NCBI RefSeq assembly: GCF_023272795.1
Contig: NZ_CP096829.1
Span: forward strand, 5,270,001 to 5,334,000
From: Flavobacterium humidisoli
Lineage (GTDB): Bacteria; Bacteroidota; Bacteroidia; Flavobacteriales; Flavobacteriaceae
Length of the DNA: 64,000 nucleotides
Direction: 5' to 3'
Below, one piece after another: positions 7,699 to 16,360 of this stretch. The notes under the pieces are model-generated. The model ran no database searches. It was not told where the DNA came from and was given only the letters and a program-made list of their open reading frames with translations. The translations under genes and the position numbers were made by a program. Each line of letters opens with the position of its first letter. Positions within the stretch are counted from its first letter, which is position 1.

Positions 7699-8118
7699 AT
7701 GAAAACATTTAAATTAGAAAACGAACCCAAAATAAAATCTGGTTTTAAAACCCCAGACAATTATTTTGATAATTTTTCAGAAAAGGTTTTACAGCAATTA
7801 GACAAAAAAGAAGTTAAAGTAATTCCTTTTTACAAACGCAACAAAACAATTTCTTTAGCGGCCGCTGCAGTAATTGGTTTTGCATTATTAATACCGATCG
7901 TAAATAATTATAAGGCCAATTCAAACGAGCTTGACGAAGCAACTTTAGAAACTTATTTATCTTATCACTCCAATATCAGCCAATACGATTTAATTCAAAC
8001 CTTAGACGACAGTGATATAGAAAAATTAAGCAACGATGTCACTTTAGAAGACGAAACACTAGAAGATATTTTAGTTACAAGTCCGAACTTAGAACACTTA
8101 ATCTCAGAACAAAATTAA
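7699..8118 (+). CDS. putative anti-sigma membrane protein
   Basis: A 139-residue single-pass membrane protein. The cytoplasmic N-terminal half (about 1-50, with the motif FKTPDNYFDNFSEKVLQQL) is followed by a transmembrane helix (about 51-71, SLAAAAVIGFALLIPIVNN) and an acidic periplasmic part. Its position directly after an ECF sigma gene and this topology fit an anti-sigma factor. The sequence is not a recognisable FecR or zinc-binding ZAS-type anti-sigma (no HxxxCxxC). The sequence shows the topology; the function is inferred from context. In the same operon as the CpxP/Spy-like gene 31 bp downstream. Confidence 0.65.
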   Translation: MKTFKLENEPKIKSGFKTPDNYFDNFSEKVLQQLDKKEVKVIPFYKRNKTISLAAAAVIGFALLIPIVNNYKANSNELDEATLETYLSYHSNISQYDLIQTLDDSDIEKLSNDVTLEDETLEDILVTSPNLEHLISEQN

Positions 8119-8149
8119 ATCAAACTTAACTCAACAACTTAGCTTAACA

Positions 8150-8608
8150 ATGAAAATAAAAAACATTTTACCACTCCTGCTATTTCTGACAAGTTTTTCA
8201 ATTTTTGCCCAAAGCGGAAAAATTGATGAAAAGCGAGAAAAAATTAAAGCTTTTAAAGTATCATTTTTAACAACAGAATTGGAATTAACTTCGACTGAAG
8301 CAGAAAAATTCTGGCCTATTTATAATGCTTATGACGATAAGCAGTATGAATTAAAGTATTTAAAAATGAAGACTTATCTGAAACAATTAAAAGATGACAA
8401 TCTTAAAAATCTTTCAGATAAAGAAGCCGCAACGTTATTATCTCAAATAGAAAGTACCGATAAAGAAATATATCAGCTTCGTGAAAAATATATGAGCAGT
8501 CTGAAAAAAGTCCTTCCTGCAAAGAAGATACTATTACTTAAAAAATCAGAAGACGATTTTAATCGAAAATTATTGCAGCAATATCGAGATAAAGGCAATA
8601 AAGACTAG
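8150..8608 (+). CDS. CpxP/Spy-like periplasmic protein
   Basis: A 152-residue secreted protein with a signal peptide (about 1-20, ending SIFAQ) and a helical mature part rich in Lys, Glu and Leu. The pattern LTSTEAEKFWPIYNAYDDKQYEL resembles the LTxxQ-type helices of the CpxP/Spy family, as do the charged C-terminal helices (LPAKKILLLKKSEDDFNRKLL). Such proteins bind misfolded periplasmic proteins or report envelope stress to a signalling partner. As the third gene of an ECF sigma operon it is a good candidate for the sensor or feedback component. A strong terminator follows. Confidence 0.7.
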   Translation: MKIKNILPLLLFLTSFSIFAQSGKIDEKREKIKAFKVSFLTTELELTSTEAEKFWPIYNAYDDKQYELKYLKMKTYLKQLKDDNLKNLSDKEAATLLSQIESTDKEIYQLREKYMSSLKKVLPAKKILLLKKSEDDFNRKLLQQYRDKGNKD

Positions 8609-8626
8609 TTAAAGAAACAACAGCGA

Positions 8627-8680
8627 TAAGAACCCTATATAATAATACTTACTTTATTATTTAGGGTTCTTATTTTTTTA
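8627..8680 (+). terminator. terminator of the ECF sigma operon
   Basis: Stem TAAGAACCCTA (8627-8637) pairs with TAGGGTTCTTA (8662-8672), extended inward by AATAATA/TATTATT, and is followed by TTTTTTTA. It also lies against the end of the convergent gene at 8678. Confidence 0.85.
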
Positions 8681-9739
8681 TTTAAAATTAAGTCTAACTA
8701 CCTTATTGTGTCCTGCAGCGATAGCAGTATTTCTATTCACAAAGCGAATGGTAAAAAACTTGGTATCTGTAGAGAGCTGCATCCAGTTTTCTCCTCCATT
8801 TTGAGAATATTGTATTCCTTCTGAGCCTACACAAACAATTTCTCTTCCATTACCTCCTGGAACGTATTGTATGCATGACGCATAACCAAATCCCATATTC
8901 TGACCAATTAATTGCCAAGTCTTACCCCCATCTTTTGTAAAAGCCTTATTATTAGCTTTATTATTAGGAAGATCATAATCTCCTCCTGCAATAAAACCTT
9001 GTTTAGAATCGTAAAAATCGGCAGTAAAAATTCCTGTCATTTGTTTTCCTTGTACAATAGGAGTTTCTACAACTTTCCAGGTTTTTGCTTTATCTGGAGA
9101 ATAAAAAACACGTGCTTTTTTTCCGCCCGAAACCAACCATGTATCATTTCCTTTTATAACAATGTTGGTATTACTGGCTGCAAAAGCAGCTTCTCCTGTA
9201 CTATTTGTCGGTAATTTATCAGATAATAATTTAGTCCAAGTTTCTCCTCCATCTCGGGTAACAATAACAGAAAAAGTATCTTCAGTTGGGTCGCCAATAG
9301 CAATTCCTTCTTTATCGTTCCAAAACTGCATGCTATCGTAAAAAACTTTCGGATTAACTTCTTTATAAACCAATTTAACTTTTCGGTCCTTTTTAGAAAC
9401 AGAATAAAGAAGCGCTGGATTTGCTACGCTCAACAAAAAAATATCTTTTGATGTTTGCGCAATACTTCTAAATTCTAATTTAAGTGTATCACGGTAAATA
9501 TGTTCTTCAAATTTTTCTTTTTTATCCAAATCATAATACCCAAAACGAGAATTATCAGCACCGTACCAAACTTTATTTTTATCAATAAGAATTGCCCTAA
9601 TACTAATTCTGTCTTTAAACAATGTATCTATTGTCATTGATGTAAATCCACCATTAAAGGGAATTTCAGTTTTAAAATTAAATGTTGTAAAAGACATCAA
9701 TAAAATAAAGATACCGCAAAATAAAGCAAGTTTTCTCAT
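8678..9739 (-). CDS. secreted BNR/YCF48-like beta-propeller protein
   Basis: A 353-residue protein with an N-terminal signal peptide (about 1-18) and repeated BNR/Asp-box units: DGGETWTKL, PDKAKTWKVV, DGGKTWQLIG and NGGENWMQL, spaced as in sialidase-like or YCF48-like propellers. Family members are scaffold or binding proteins, or assembly factors; catalytic sialidase residues cannot be identified here, so an enzyme role is not supported. It is likely periplasmic or outer-membrane associated. It is transcribed alone and ends against the strong hairpin that terminates the ECF operon. Confidence 0.75.
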   Translation of the reverse strand: MRKLALFCGIFILLMSFTTFNFKTEIPFNGGFTSMTIDTLFKDRISIRAILIDKNKVWYGADNSRFGYYDLDKKEKFEEHIYRDTLKLEFRSIAQTSKDIFLLSVANPALLYSVSKKDRKVKLVYKEVNPKVFYDSMQFWNDKEGIAIGDPTEDTFSVIVTRDGGETWTKLLSDKLPTNSTGEAAFAASNTNIVIKGNDTWLVSGGKKARVFYSPDKAKTWKVVETPIVQGKQMTGIFTADFYDSKQGFIAGGDYDLPNNKANNKAFTKDGGKTWQLIGQNMGFGYASCIQYVPGGNGREIVCVGSEGIQYSQNGGENWMQLSTDTKFFTIRFVNRNTAIAAGHNKVVRLNFK

Positions 9740-9812
9740 AGGAAATTTAAAATTTGGTTAACGCTAAAATACGATTATTTATAAAATTTCAAAATCATTC
9801 TGTATTCTTTTC

Positions 9813-9827
9813 TGGCACAGTAATTGT
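9813..9827 (+). promoter_or_regulatory. sigma-54-like -24/-12 promoter
   Basis: TGGCACAGTAATTG followed by T: the -24 GG (9814-9815) and -13 G (9826) have the exact 10-bp spacing of sigma-54 (RpoN) promoters (TGGCAC-N5-TTGC), except that the -12 base is T instead of C. It lies 33 bp before the ATG at 9859. An identical 14-mer precedes the paralogous gene downstream. Confidence 0.5.
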
Positions 9828-9858
9828 TTTCTTACAAAACAAATTTAACAAGTAAAAT

Positions 9859-10299
9859 ATGAAAAATATATTATTTATAGGGATTTTTATACTATTAGTA
9901 AATTCCACGTATGCCCAACAAGCAAATGTTTATGCTAAAAACTCTTATGTAGAAAACAATTTAGACCTAAATGCTGTCTCAATGATATTTTCTCAATCTG
10001 TAGACGCAGCAGATTTTGAAACAAGATTAAATTATCCTGATGAAAGAATCTCAAACTTAGATTTAAACCATGATGGAAAGGTTGATTATTTAAGAGTTAC
10101 AGAAAAAATTCAAAACAATATTAAAATCATCATTATTCAATCGGAAATACAACCAAACATATTCGAAGATGTCGCGACCATTAATATTATCATGAATTCT
10201 AAAAATACAGGCTACAGTAACGATTCTGGAATTCGACCAAAAGATATTATTATTCCATTTGTATTTACAGTTTTGGACGTATTTCTTCATAGACGATAA
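9859..10299 (+). CDS. secreted protein, short paralogue with EF-hand-like loop
   Basis: A 146-residue secreted protein with a signal peptide (about 1-19, ending TYAQ). Its first 110 residues are paralogous to the next gene: both carry VYAKNS, NLDL, a DF(E)xRLNxP segment and the block ISNLDLNxDxxVDYLRV. That block reads like an EF-hand or dockerin calcium loop (D-x-N-x-D-x-x-V-D). The C-terminus is short and hydrophobic, then ends LHRR, in place of the long disordered tail of the paralogue. The function is not recognised. The shared 14-bp promoter sequence indicates that the two genes are co-regulated copies of one unit. Confidence 0.65.
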   Translation: MKNILFIGIFILLVNSTYAQQANVYAKNSYVENNLDLNAVSMIFSQSVDAADFETRLNYPDERISNLDLNHDGKVDYLRVTEKIQNNIKIIIIQSEIQPNIFEDVATINIIMNSKNTGYSNDSGIRPKDIIIPFVFTVLDVFLHRR

Positions 10300-10357
10300 C
10301 AAAAAAAAATACTGATAATCAACAAACTAACCCCATAATCTAATTGAATAAATTTTA

Positions 10358-10372
10358 TGGCACAGTAATTGG
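10358..10372 (+). promoter_or_regulatory. second sigma-54-like promoter
   Basis: TGGCACAGTAATTG at 10358-10371, identical to 9813-9826, with G at the -12 position. It lies 38 bp before the ATG at 10409, about the same spacing as in the first copy. The flanks differ, so conservation is limited to the promoter core. Confidence 0.5.
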
Positions 10373-10408
10373 ATATCTCAGAATATTAATCTTCAATATG
10401 ATTTTATC

Positions 10409-11716
10409 ATGAAAGCGAAAATACTTTTACTAGCCCTATTTGCATTAGGAATTAGTTCTTGCCAAGCCCAAGCTGGAGCTACTGTTTATGCAAAAAACTC
10501 AGATATAAGCGATAACTTAGATTTAAGAGCTGTTGCTTCGATGTTTGGAGAATCAGCTAACCTTCAAGATTTTGAAAGACGTTTAAATGATCCTAAATAT
10601 CAAATATCAAACTTAGACCTTAATGGCGATAACGAAGTAGATTATCTTCGCGTTATTGAGAGTGTAGAAAACAGAACACACGTTGTTATTATCCAAGCAG
10701 TTTTAGATCGTGATGTTTATCAAGACATTGCAACTATCGATGTGGAGAGAGACAATTACAACAAAGTAAGTGTTCAGATTGTAGGAAACACTTATTTATA
10801 CGGAGCAAATTATATTTATGAGCCTGTTTACAGTGTTGTTCCTGTGATTTACACTTCGTTTTGGGTAACCAATTACAGACCTTATTATTCAACTTGGTCT
10901 TGGGGTTATTATCCAACGTATTATACTGCGTGGACACCTTACCCTGTTTACAGATACAGAAGTAATGTCAATGTATGCATCAATGTACACAATACATACA
11001 ACTATGTAAATGTGAGAAGAAGCTACAGAGCTCCTGCAATTTATGAAACAAGACGTACTTATGGTTACGAAAGAATGCGTCCGAATTATAGTTTTGCAGA
11101 AAGACATGCTAACACCACAAACCGATATGAATTAGATCAAAGACGTGTTGTAAGCAGAGAAACTAATAGAAATACTTACAATACAAACAGAAATTACAGT
11201 GGCAGAACAACATCTAACAATGGAGTTTCTAACAGAACATATGCTGATAACAGAGGCACTACAAATAGACCTTCTGTAGATAGAAGCACTAATGGCAATG
11301 GAAGCAGTAACAGAGGTTACAATTCTACAGGCAGAAGCACTGAAAATGTAAGTACACAAAGAAGCACAAGCCGTGATTATTCTAATACTACAAATAATGC
11401 TCCAAGAACTGAAAGTACTCCAAGAGCGCAAAATACTCAGAGAGTAGATTACGGAAGTAATAATTCTTCTAATGTCTCAAGAGGTACCTCAAGCCGTGAA
11501 GCATCTGCTCCAAGAGCAGAAAGAAGTTCAAGAAGTTACTCGGAAAGTCAATCTAGCAGTTCAAATAGGGATTATTCAGCTAGACCACAGCAAAGCCAGC
11601 GTTCGGAATCTCCAAGAATGAGCCAGGAATCTTCTAGAGTAAGCCAAGAATCAAGAGGCGGACAAAGCCAGAGAGAAAGCGGCTCAAATTCTAGAGGAAA
11701 CGGAAGACGAGGTTAA
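10409..11716 (+). CDS. secreted protein, long paralogue with Arg/Ser/Asn-rich tail
   Basis: A 435-residue secreted protein. A signal peptide (about 1-20) contains ISSCQAQ, so a lipoprotein form with C18 is possible. Residues about 25-115 match the short paralogue upstream, including the calcium-loop-like DLNGDNEVDYLRV. A Tyr/Trp-rich segment (about 125-195, YRPYYSTWSWGYYP) follows, and then a long low-complexity tail (about 200-435) of Arg, Ser, Asn, Thr and Gln with RSS, SSNR and SQES repeats, predicted disordered. The tail is strongly basic and could bind polyanions or surface polymers; that is inference. No known family was recognised for the whole. Confidence 0.65.
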   Translation: MKAKILLLALFALGISSCQAQAGATVYAKNSDISDNLDLRAVASMFGESANLQDFERRLNDPKYQISNLDLNGDNEVDYLRVIESVENRTHVVIIQAVLDRDVYQDIATIDVERDNYNKVSVQIVGNTYLYGANYIYEPVYSVVPVIYTSFWVTNYRPYYSTWSWGYYPTYYTAWTPYPVYRYRSNVNVCINVHNTYNYVNVRRSYRAPAIYETRRTYGYERMRPNYSFAERHANTTNRYELDQRRVVSRETNRNTYNTNRNYSGRTTSNNGVSNRTYADNRGTTNRPSVDRSTNGNGSSNRGYNSTGRSTENVSTQRSTSRDYSNTTNNAPRTESTPRAQNTQRVDYGSNNSSNVSRGTSSREASAPRAERSSRSYSESQSSSSNRDYSARPQQSQRSESPRMSQESSRVSQESRGGQSQRESGSNSRGNGRRG

Positions 11717-11745
11717 TTTTATAAATAAATAATATTCAAAAACAG

Positions 11746-11777
11746 AAGCACAATTTTACGATTGTGCTTTTTTTTAT
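11746..11777 (+). terminator. terminator after the long paralogue
   Basis: AAGCACAAT (11746-11754) pairs with ATTGTGCTT (11761-11769) and is followed by an unbroken T-run. Confidence 0.9.
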
Positions 11778-11816
11778 CTTTTTAATTTTAAATGCCTCTA
11801 ATTTGTTTTAAAACAG

Positions 11817-11824
11817 TAAATTTG
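11817..11824 (+). promoter_or_regulatory. -7 promoter element of kup
   Basis: TAAATTTG, an exact match to TAnnTTTG, 25 bp before the ATG at 11849. It decides the kup start, because a longer reading frame from 11792 would include the promoter. Confidence 0.55.
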
Positions 11825-11848
11825 CAACCGTCTTTTTATAAAATTAAC

Positions 11849-13828
11849 ATGAGCGCATCGCATAAAAACTTACATAGTAAGTTGTCTATTGGGGGTTTAT
11901 TAATTACTTTAGGGATTATTTATGGAGATATTGGAACCTCTCCATTGTATGTAATGAAAGCTATTTTAGGCGATCATACCATAAATGCTGATATTGTTTT
12001 AGGAGGTATTTCGTGTGTGTTCTGGACCTTAACATTACAAACTACAATTAAATATGTACTTATTACTCTAAGCGCAGACAACCACGGTGAAGGAGGAATT
12101 TTTGCTCTATATGCATTAGTCAAAAAAACAAAAATTCAATGGCTCATAGTACCCGCCATTATTGGAGGTAGTGCCCTGCTCGCTGACGGAATTATAACGC
12201 CACCTATTTCGATTTCATCTGCTGTAGAAGGAATTAGAGCTTTCTACCCGACGATGGAAACACAAACCATTGTGTATATCGTAATTACTATTTTATTCAT
12301 TTTATTTACAATTCAGCAGTTCGGAACTAAATTGGTTGGTAAATTCTTTGCCCCAATGATGCTTATCTGGTTCGCGATGTTAGGAACTTTAGGAACGATT
12401 CAAGTAATTAATTATCCTGAAGTTATTAAAGCGATTAACCCGTATTATGCTTATCACTTACTATCTATACATCCTGATGGTTTCTTCGTTCTTGGCTTTG
12501 TATTCTTATGTACAACTGGAGCCGAGGCTTTGTATTCTGACATGGGACACTGCGGTAGAAAAAACATCAGAATTAGCTGGATTTTTGTAAAAACTACTTT
12601 GGTTTTAAACTATTTCGGACAAGCTGCTTATTTAATTCATCATGAAGGAAGCACTTTGCAGCAATTAGGAGGTGAAAATGGAAACCCATTTTACTTAATT
12701 ATGCCACATTGGTTTTTACCATTCGGAATTGTAGTTGCAACTCTTGCAGCTGTAATTGCATCTCAGGCGCTTATCTCTGGTTCGTTTACTTTGATTAACG
12801 AAGCAATGCGTCTGAACTTCTGGCCAAAAGTAAAAATCAAATATCCTACAGAGGTAAAAGGACAATTATACATTCCGTCAATCAACTGGTTGTTGTTTTT
12901 TGGCTGTGTTGGGATTGTTTTACATTTCGAGAAATCAGGAAATATGGAGCATGCTTATGGTCTTGCCATCATTTTGTGTATGATCATGACAACGATTCTC
13001 TTAAACTACTACTTAATCATGAAACGTGTAAAACTGTACTTCATGGTTCCATTGATTACGATTTACTTATTGATTGAGTTCAGTTTCCTTTTCGCTAATA
13101 TTACCAAATTTGCAGAAGGTGGTTACGTAACCTTAATCATTGCAAGTATGCTGATTTCTGTTATGACGATCTGGTATTTGGCTAAGAAAATCAACAAAAA
13201 CTACACGAAAGTGGTTAAGGTTGATGATTATAAACAAGTTTTAGTAGAACTAAGCCAAGATTTATCAATTCCAAAATATGCAACGCATTTAGTTTATATG
13301 ACAAATGCTAATCGTGTGGATGAACTGGAGGAAAAAATCATTTATTCTATCCTTCAAAAACGCCCAAAGAGAGCCGATATCTATTGGTTTGTTCACGTTA
13401 ATATTTTGACAGAACCATACAAAACGCAATATAAAGTTACTGAAATTGCTAAAGACGATATTTATAGAATTGACTTTAACTTAGGTTTTAGAGAACCTAC
13501 TAAGATCAATTTAATGTTCAGAGAAGTTATCAAAGATATGGTAAAACGCGGAGAAGTTGATATTACCAGCCGTTACGAATCTTTGAACAAAAACAATATT
13601 ATTGGGGACTTTAAATTTGTATTGTCTGAGAAATTCTTATCAAACGACAATGATTTAAGATGGCATGAAAACATTATCATGAATTCTTATTTCTTCATCA
13701 AAAAACTGAGTTTATCTGAAGAAAGAGCTTTTGGTCTAGACAGCAGCTCTGTTAAGATAGAAAAATTCCCAATGGTGCTTCATGCTCCAGAAAATATTGG
13801 ATTAACGCGTATTATTTCAAAAGAATAA
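11849..13828 (+). CDS. kup: Kup low-affinity potassium uptake protein
   Basis: A 659-residue KUP/HAK/KT-type potassium transporter, a proton-coupled inner-membrane protein. About 12 transmembrane helices fill residues 15-440, and the family signature GIIYGDIGTSPLYVMKA lies near the N-terminus. Further family blocks are DNHGEGGIFALYAL, TTGAEALYSDMGH and ASQALISGSFTLINEAM. A cytoplasmic C-terminal domain follows. I start at the ATG at 11849 (MSASHKNLHSKLS) because the TAAATTTG promoter lies inside a 19-codon upstream extension. It is a single-gene unit with its own promoter and terminator. Confidence 0.95.
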   Translation: MSASHKNLHSKLSIGGLLITLGIIYGDIGTSPLYVMKAILGDHTINADIVLGGISCVFWTLTLQTTIKYVLITLSADNHGEGGIFALYALVKKTKIQWLIVPAIIGGSALLADGIITPPISISSAVEGIRAFYPTMETQTIVYIVITILFILFTIQQFGTKLVGKFFAPMMLIWFAMLGTLGTIQVINYPEVIKAINPYYAYHLLSIHPDGFFVLGFVFLCTTGAEALYSDMGHCGRKNIRISWIFVKTTLVLNYFGQAAYLIHHEGSTLQQLGGENGNPFYLIMPHWFLPFGIVVATLAAVIASQALISGSFTLINEAMRLNFWPKVKIKYPTEVKGQLYIPSINWLLFFGCVGIVLHFEKSGNMEHAYGLAIILCMIMTTILLNYYLIMKRVKLYFMVPLITIYLLIEFSFLFANITKFAEGGYVTLIIASMLISVMTIWYLAKKINKNYTKVVKVDDYKQVLVELSQDLSIPKYATHLVYMTNANRVDELEEKIIYSILQKRPKRADIYWFVHVNILTEPYKTQYKVTEIAKDDIYRIDFNLGFREPTKINLMFREVIKDMVKRGEVDITSRYESLNKNNIIGDFKFVLSEKFLSNDNDLRWHENIIMNSYFFIKKLSLSEERAFGLDSSSVKIEKFPMVLHAPENIGLTRIISKE

Positions 13829-13847
13829 AAAGCTTAACAATAATTTC

Positions 13848-13877
13848 AAAAACACTCTAATTTAGAGTGTTTTTTTC
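13848..13877 (+). terminator. terminator after kup
   Basis: AAAAACACTCTAA and its complement TTAGAGTGTTTTT form a near-perfect hairpin ending in a T-run. Confidence 0.88.
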
Positions 13878-13938
13878 ATTTAGTGAAAGTCTAAAGTAAG
13901 ATTCAGTATTAAAAATTTAACTTTCAATCAATTAATAG

Positions 13939-13946
13939 TACCTTTG
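13939..13946 (+). promoter_or_regulatory. -7 promoter element of the RsmB/NOP gene
   Basis: TACCTTTG fits TAnnTTTG, 17 bp before the ATG at 13964. Confidence 0.5.
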
Positions 13947-13963
13947 CAACTCAAATTATAGAA

Positions 13964-15178
13964 ATGAGATTACACAGAAATTTAGTTTATACTACCATTG
14001 ACTCTTTAAATGCAATTTTCAACGAAGGAGAATATGCAGACAAAGTGGTAGCAAGAGCATTAAAAAAAGACAAACGTTGGGGAAGTTCTGACAGGAAGTT
14101 TGTTGCTGAAACCATATACGAAATTGTTCGCTGGAAACGATTATACGCAGAAATTGCCGAAGTAAAAGAACCTTATGACAGAGACAATCTATGGAGAATG
14201 TTTGCGGTTTGGGCTGTTTTACGCGGTTATCCAATTCCAGATTGGAGACAATTGGAAGGAACTCCTGAAAGAAAGATAAAAGGCCGTTTTGACGAATTAT
14301 CTAAAACCAGAGCTATCAAAGAATCTATTCCAGATTGGATGGATGCATTGGGCGTGAAAGAACTTGGAGAAAAAGTTTGGGCAAAAGAAATTGCTGCACA
14401 AAATCAGCCTGCAAAAGTTATTCTTAGAACCAATACTTTAAAAGGAACTAAAGAAAACCTTAGAAATACTTTGATGGACTTAAATATTGAAACTGAATAT
14501 TTAAAAGACCAGCCAGAAGCTCTTGTTTTGAAAGAAAGAGCCAATGTATTTTTAACTGACGCTTTTAAGCAAGGACTTTTTGAAGTTCAAGATGCAAACT
14601 CACAATTGGTTGCAGGATTTCTAGATGTGAAGCCTGGAATGCGTGTTGTTGATACATGTGCTGGTGCAGGCGGAAAAACATTGCACATGGCTTCTTTGAT
14701 GGAAAACAAAGGACAATTGATCGCAATGGACTTGTACGAAAGTAAATTGAAACAATTGAAATTAAGAGCAAAAAGAAATGGCGCTTTTAATATCGAATAC
14801 CGTATCATCGACAGCACAAAAGTGATTAAAAAATTACATGAAAAAGCAGATCGTGTTTTAATTGACGCACCTTGTAGCGGATTAGGAGTTTTGAAAAGAA
14901 ATCCTGATTCTAAATGGAAATTACAGCCAGAGTTTATTGATAACATTCGTAAAGTTCAGAGCGAAGTTTTAGAAAGCTATTCTAAAATTGTAAAACCAGG
15001 CGGAAAATTAGTTTATGCAACTTGTTCGGTTTTACCATCAGAAAACCAAGAGCAGGTAGAGAAGTTCTTAAAAACAGAAATCGGAAAACAGTTTACTTTT
15101 ATTGAAGATCGCAAAATGTTGGCTTCAGAATCTGGTTTTGACGGATTTTACATGGCTCTTTTAGAGAGAAAAGCTTAA
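13964..15178 (+). CDS. RsmB/NOP-family RNA 5-methylcytosine methyltransferase
   Basis: A 404-residue class I SAM-dependent RNA m5C methyltransferase. The N-terminal part (about 1-150) is the NusB-like or PUA-like RNA-binding region; the catalytic domain follows. The SAM loop is VVDTCAGAGGKTLHMASL (about 226-243). Motif IV contains DAPCSGLGVLKRNPDSKW and motif VI YATCSVLPSENQEQVEKF; these supply the two cysteines (PC and TC) of the family mechanism. The target is probably a 16S rRNA cytosine, as for RsmB, but the RsmB/RsmF split cannot be settled from sequence alone. Cytoplasmic and transcribed alone. Confidence 0.85.
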   Translation: MRLHRNLVYTTIDSLNAIFNEGEYADKVVARALKKDKRWGSSDRKFVAETIYEIVRWKRLYAEIAEVKEPYDRDNLWRMFAVWAVLRGYPIPDWRQLEGTPERKIKGRFDELSKTRAIKESIPDWMDALGVKELGEKVWAKEIAAQNQPAKVILRTNTLKGTKENLRNTLMDLNIETEYLKDQPEALVLKERANVFLTDAFKQGLFEVQDANSQLVAGFLDVKPGMRVVDTCAGAGGKTLHMASLMENKGQLIAMDLYESKLKQLKLRAKRNGAFNIEYRIIDSTKVIKKLHEKADRVLIDAPCSGLGVLKRNPDSKWKLQPEFIDNIRKVQSEVLESYSKIVKPGGKLVYATCSVLPSENQEQVEKFLKTEIGKQFTFIEDRKMLASESGFDGFYMALLERKA

Positions 15179-15215
15179 ATTTAAATTCCAACTTATTGCG
15201 GAATAACTCAATATT

Positions 15216-15260
15216 AAAAAATCCAAATTCCAATTTTAAACTTGGAATTTGGATTTTTTT
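15216..15260 (+). terminator. bidirectional hairpin built from a repeated palindrome
   Basis: AAAAAATCCAAATTCCAA (15216-15233) pairs with its complement at 15242-15259 and ends in T8. Partial copies of the same words flank it (15184-15192, 15287-15315), and a close relative lies at 20351-20394. It separates the convergent methyltransferase and menE genes. Confidence 0.8.
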
Positions 15261-15312
15261 TAATTTTAAAACTTCGAGAGAAGTTTGAAATTTGGATTTT
15301 TGATATTGGAAT

Positions 15313-16356
15313 TTAAACTTGTAAAGTAGGTTTACGAAGTAATTTTCCATTTTCGTTTTCTTTGAATTTAGAAACGAAAACTATTTCTTTTGGTTTTTCA
15401 TATTTCCCTAAAACATCAAAAAAATCAAGTTCAAACTCCTGTTTTTCTCCTTCGATAACCAAAACTAATTTTTCTCCTAAAGTGGTATCGGGAAGCCCGG
15501 TAACGAAAAATCTGCTGTTTATTTTTCCGATCAATTTCGCTTCAATCTGTTCTGGGATTAGCTTTACTCCTCCACTATTGATCACATTATCTATTCGTCC
15601 TAAAAATTTAAACTGCTGTTCATTCAACAATTCAACCAAATCATTAGTTACAATTGGCTCATCAGAAATCGTCGCAACATTAATTACCAAACACTGGCGA
15701 TCGTCTTGAGATATTTTCACATTTGGTAGAATCGAAAAAACAGAATCGCCTAAACGTTTCGCAGCGATATGCGTAATGGTTTCAGTCATGCCGTATGTTT
15801 CATAGATCTCTGTTTTAAGTGGCAACAGCTTTTCTTCTAAAGCTGAATCTAATTTTGCACCTCCAATAATCAGCTTACGAACTTTAGACAGTCCTGCAAT
15901 AGAATTTTGAACTTGAAGTGGTACCATAGCTACAAAATCGTAAGTCGTTGCATTTAATTCTAACGGATGAAGACTTGGCGAAACAACATCTAATTCTAAA
16001 CCTAAAATCAAACTCCTTACCAGCATCATTTTTCCAGCAATAAACTGCGTAGGAAGGCATAATAAAGCTTTATCTCCTGGTTTTAAATCGAAGAAGTCTC
16101 CAGTTGCAAGCGCCGACTGTATCATAGCTTGTTTTTTCAACCTAACTAATTTTGGCAGGCCCGTTGTTCCAGAAGTGGTCATTTCGATATAATCTTTTTT
16201 ATCAAACCAGCTCAAAAAGAACTCCCCTATTGATTGTTCGTAAGCATCTCCTTCTTTGATAAAACTGTAAGCGACCTGACACAGATCTTTTGCATTTAAA
16301 TGATAGCCATTTAATTTGAAATAATTATGAACGTTATTTTGAGTTAAGTTTTGCAT
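15313..16356 (-). CDS. menE: o-succinylbenzoate-CoA ligase, menaquinone synthesis
   Basis: A 347-residue AMP-forming acyl-CoA synthetase of MenE type. It activates o-succinylbenzoate with ATP and CoA for MenB in menaquinone synthesis. The ATP loop is MTTSGTTGLPKLVRLKKQ (about 59-76); further blocks are YETYGMTETITHIA (motif A5) and GRIDNVINSGGVKLIPEQIE (A7/A8). The catalytic lysine region near the end is FKENENGKLLRKP. It is shorter than E. coli MenE, as usual in Bacteroidetes. A CPBP protease gene ends 4 bp upstream, so the two form an operon. No other men genes are in the window. Confidence 0.88.
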   Translation of the reverse strand: MQNLTQNNVHNYFKLNGYHLNAKDLCQVAYSFIKEGDAYEQSIGEFFLSWFDKKDYIEMTTSGTTGLPKLVRLKKQAMIQSALATGDFFDLKPGDKALLCLPTQFIAGKMMLVRSLILGLELDVVSPSLHPLELNATTYDFVAMVPLQVQNSIAGLSKVRKLIIGGAKLDSALEEKLLPLKTEIYETYGMTETITHIAAKRLGDSVFSILPNVKISQDDRQCLVINVATISDEPIVTNDLVELLNEQQFKFLGRIDNVINSGGVKLIPEQIEAKLIGKINSRFFVTGLPDTTLGEKLVLVIEGEKQEFELDFFDVLGKYEKPKEIVFVSKFKENENGKLLRKPTLQV

Positions 16357-16360
16357 ATTC

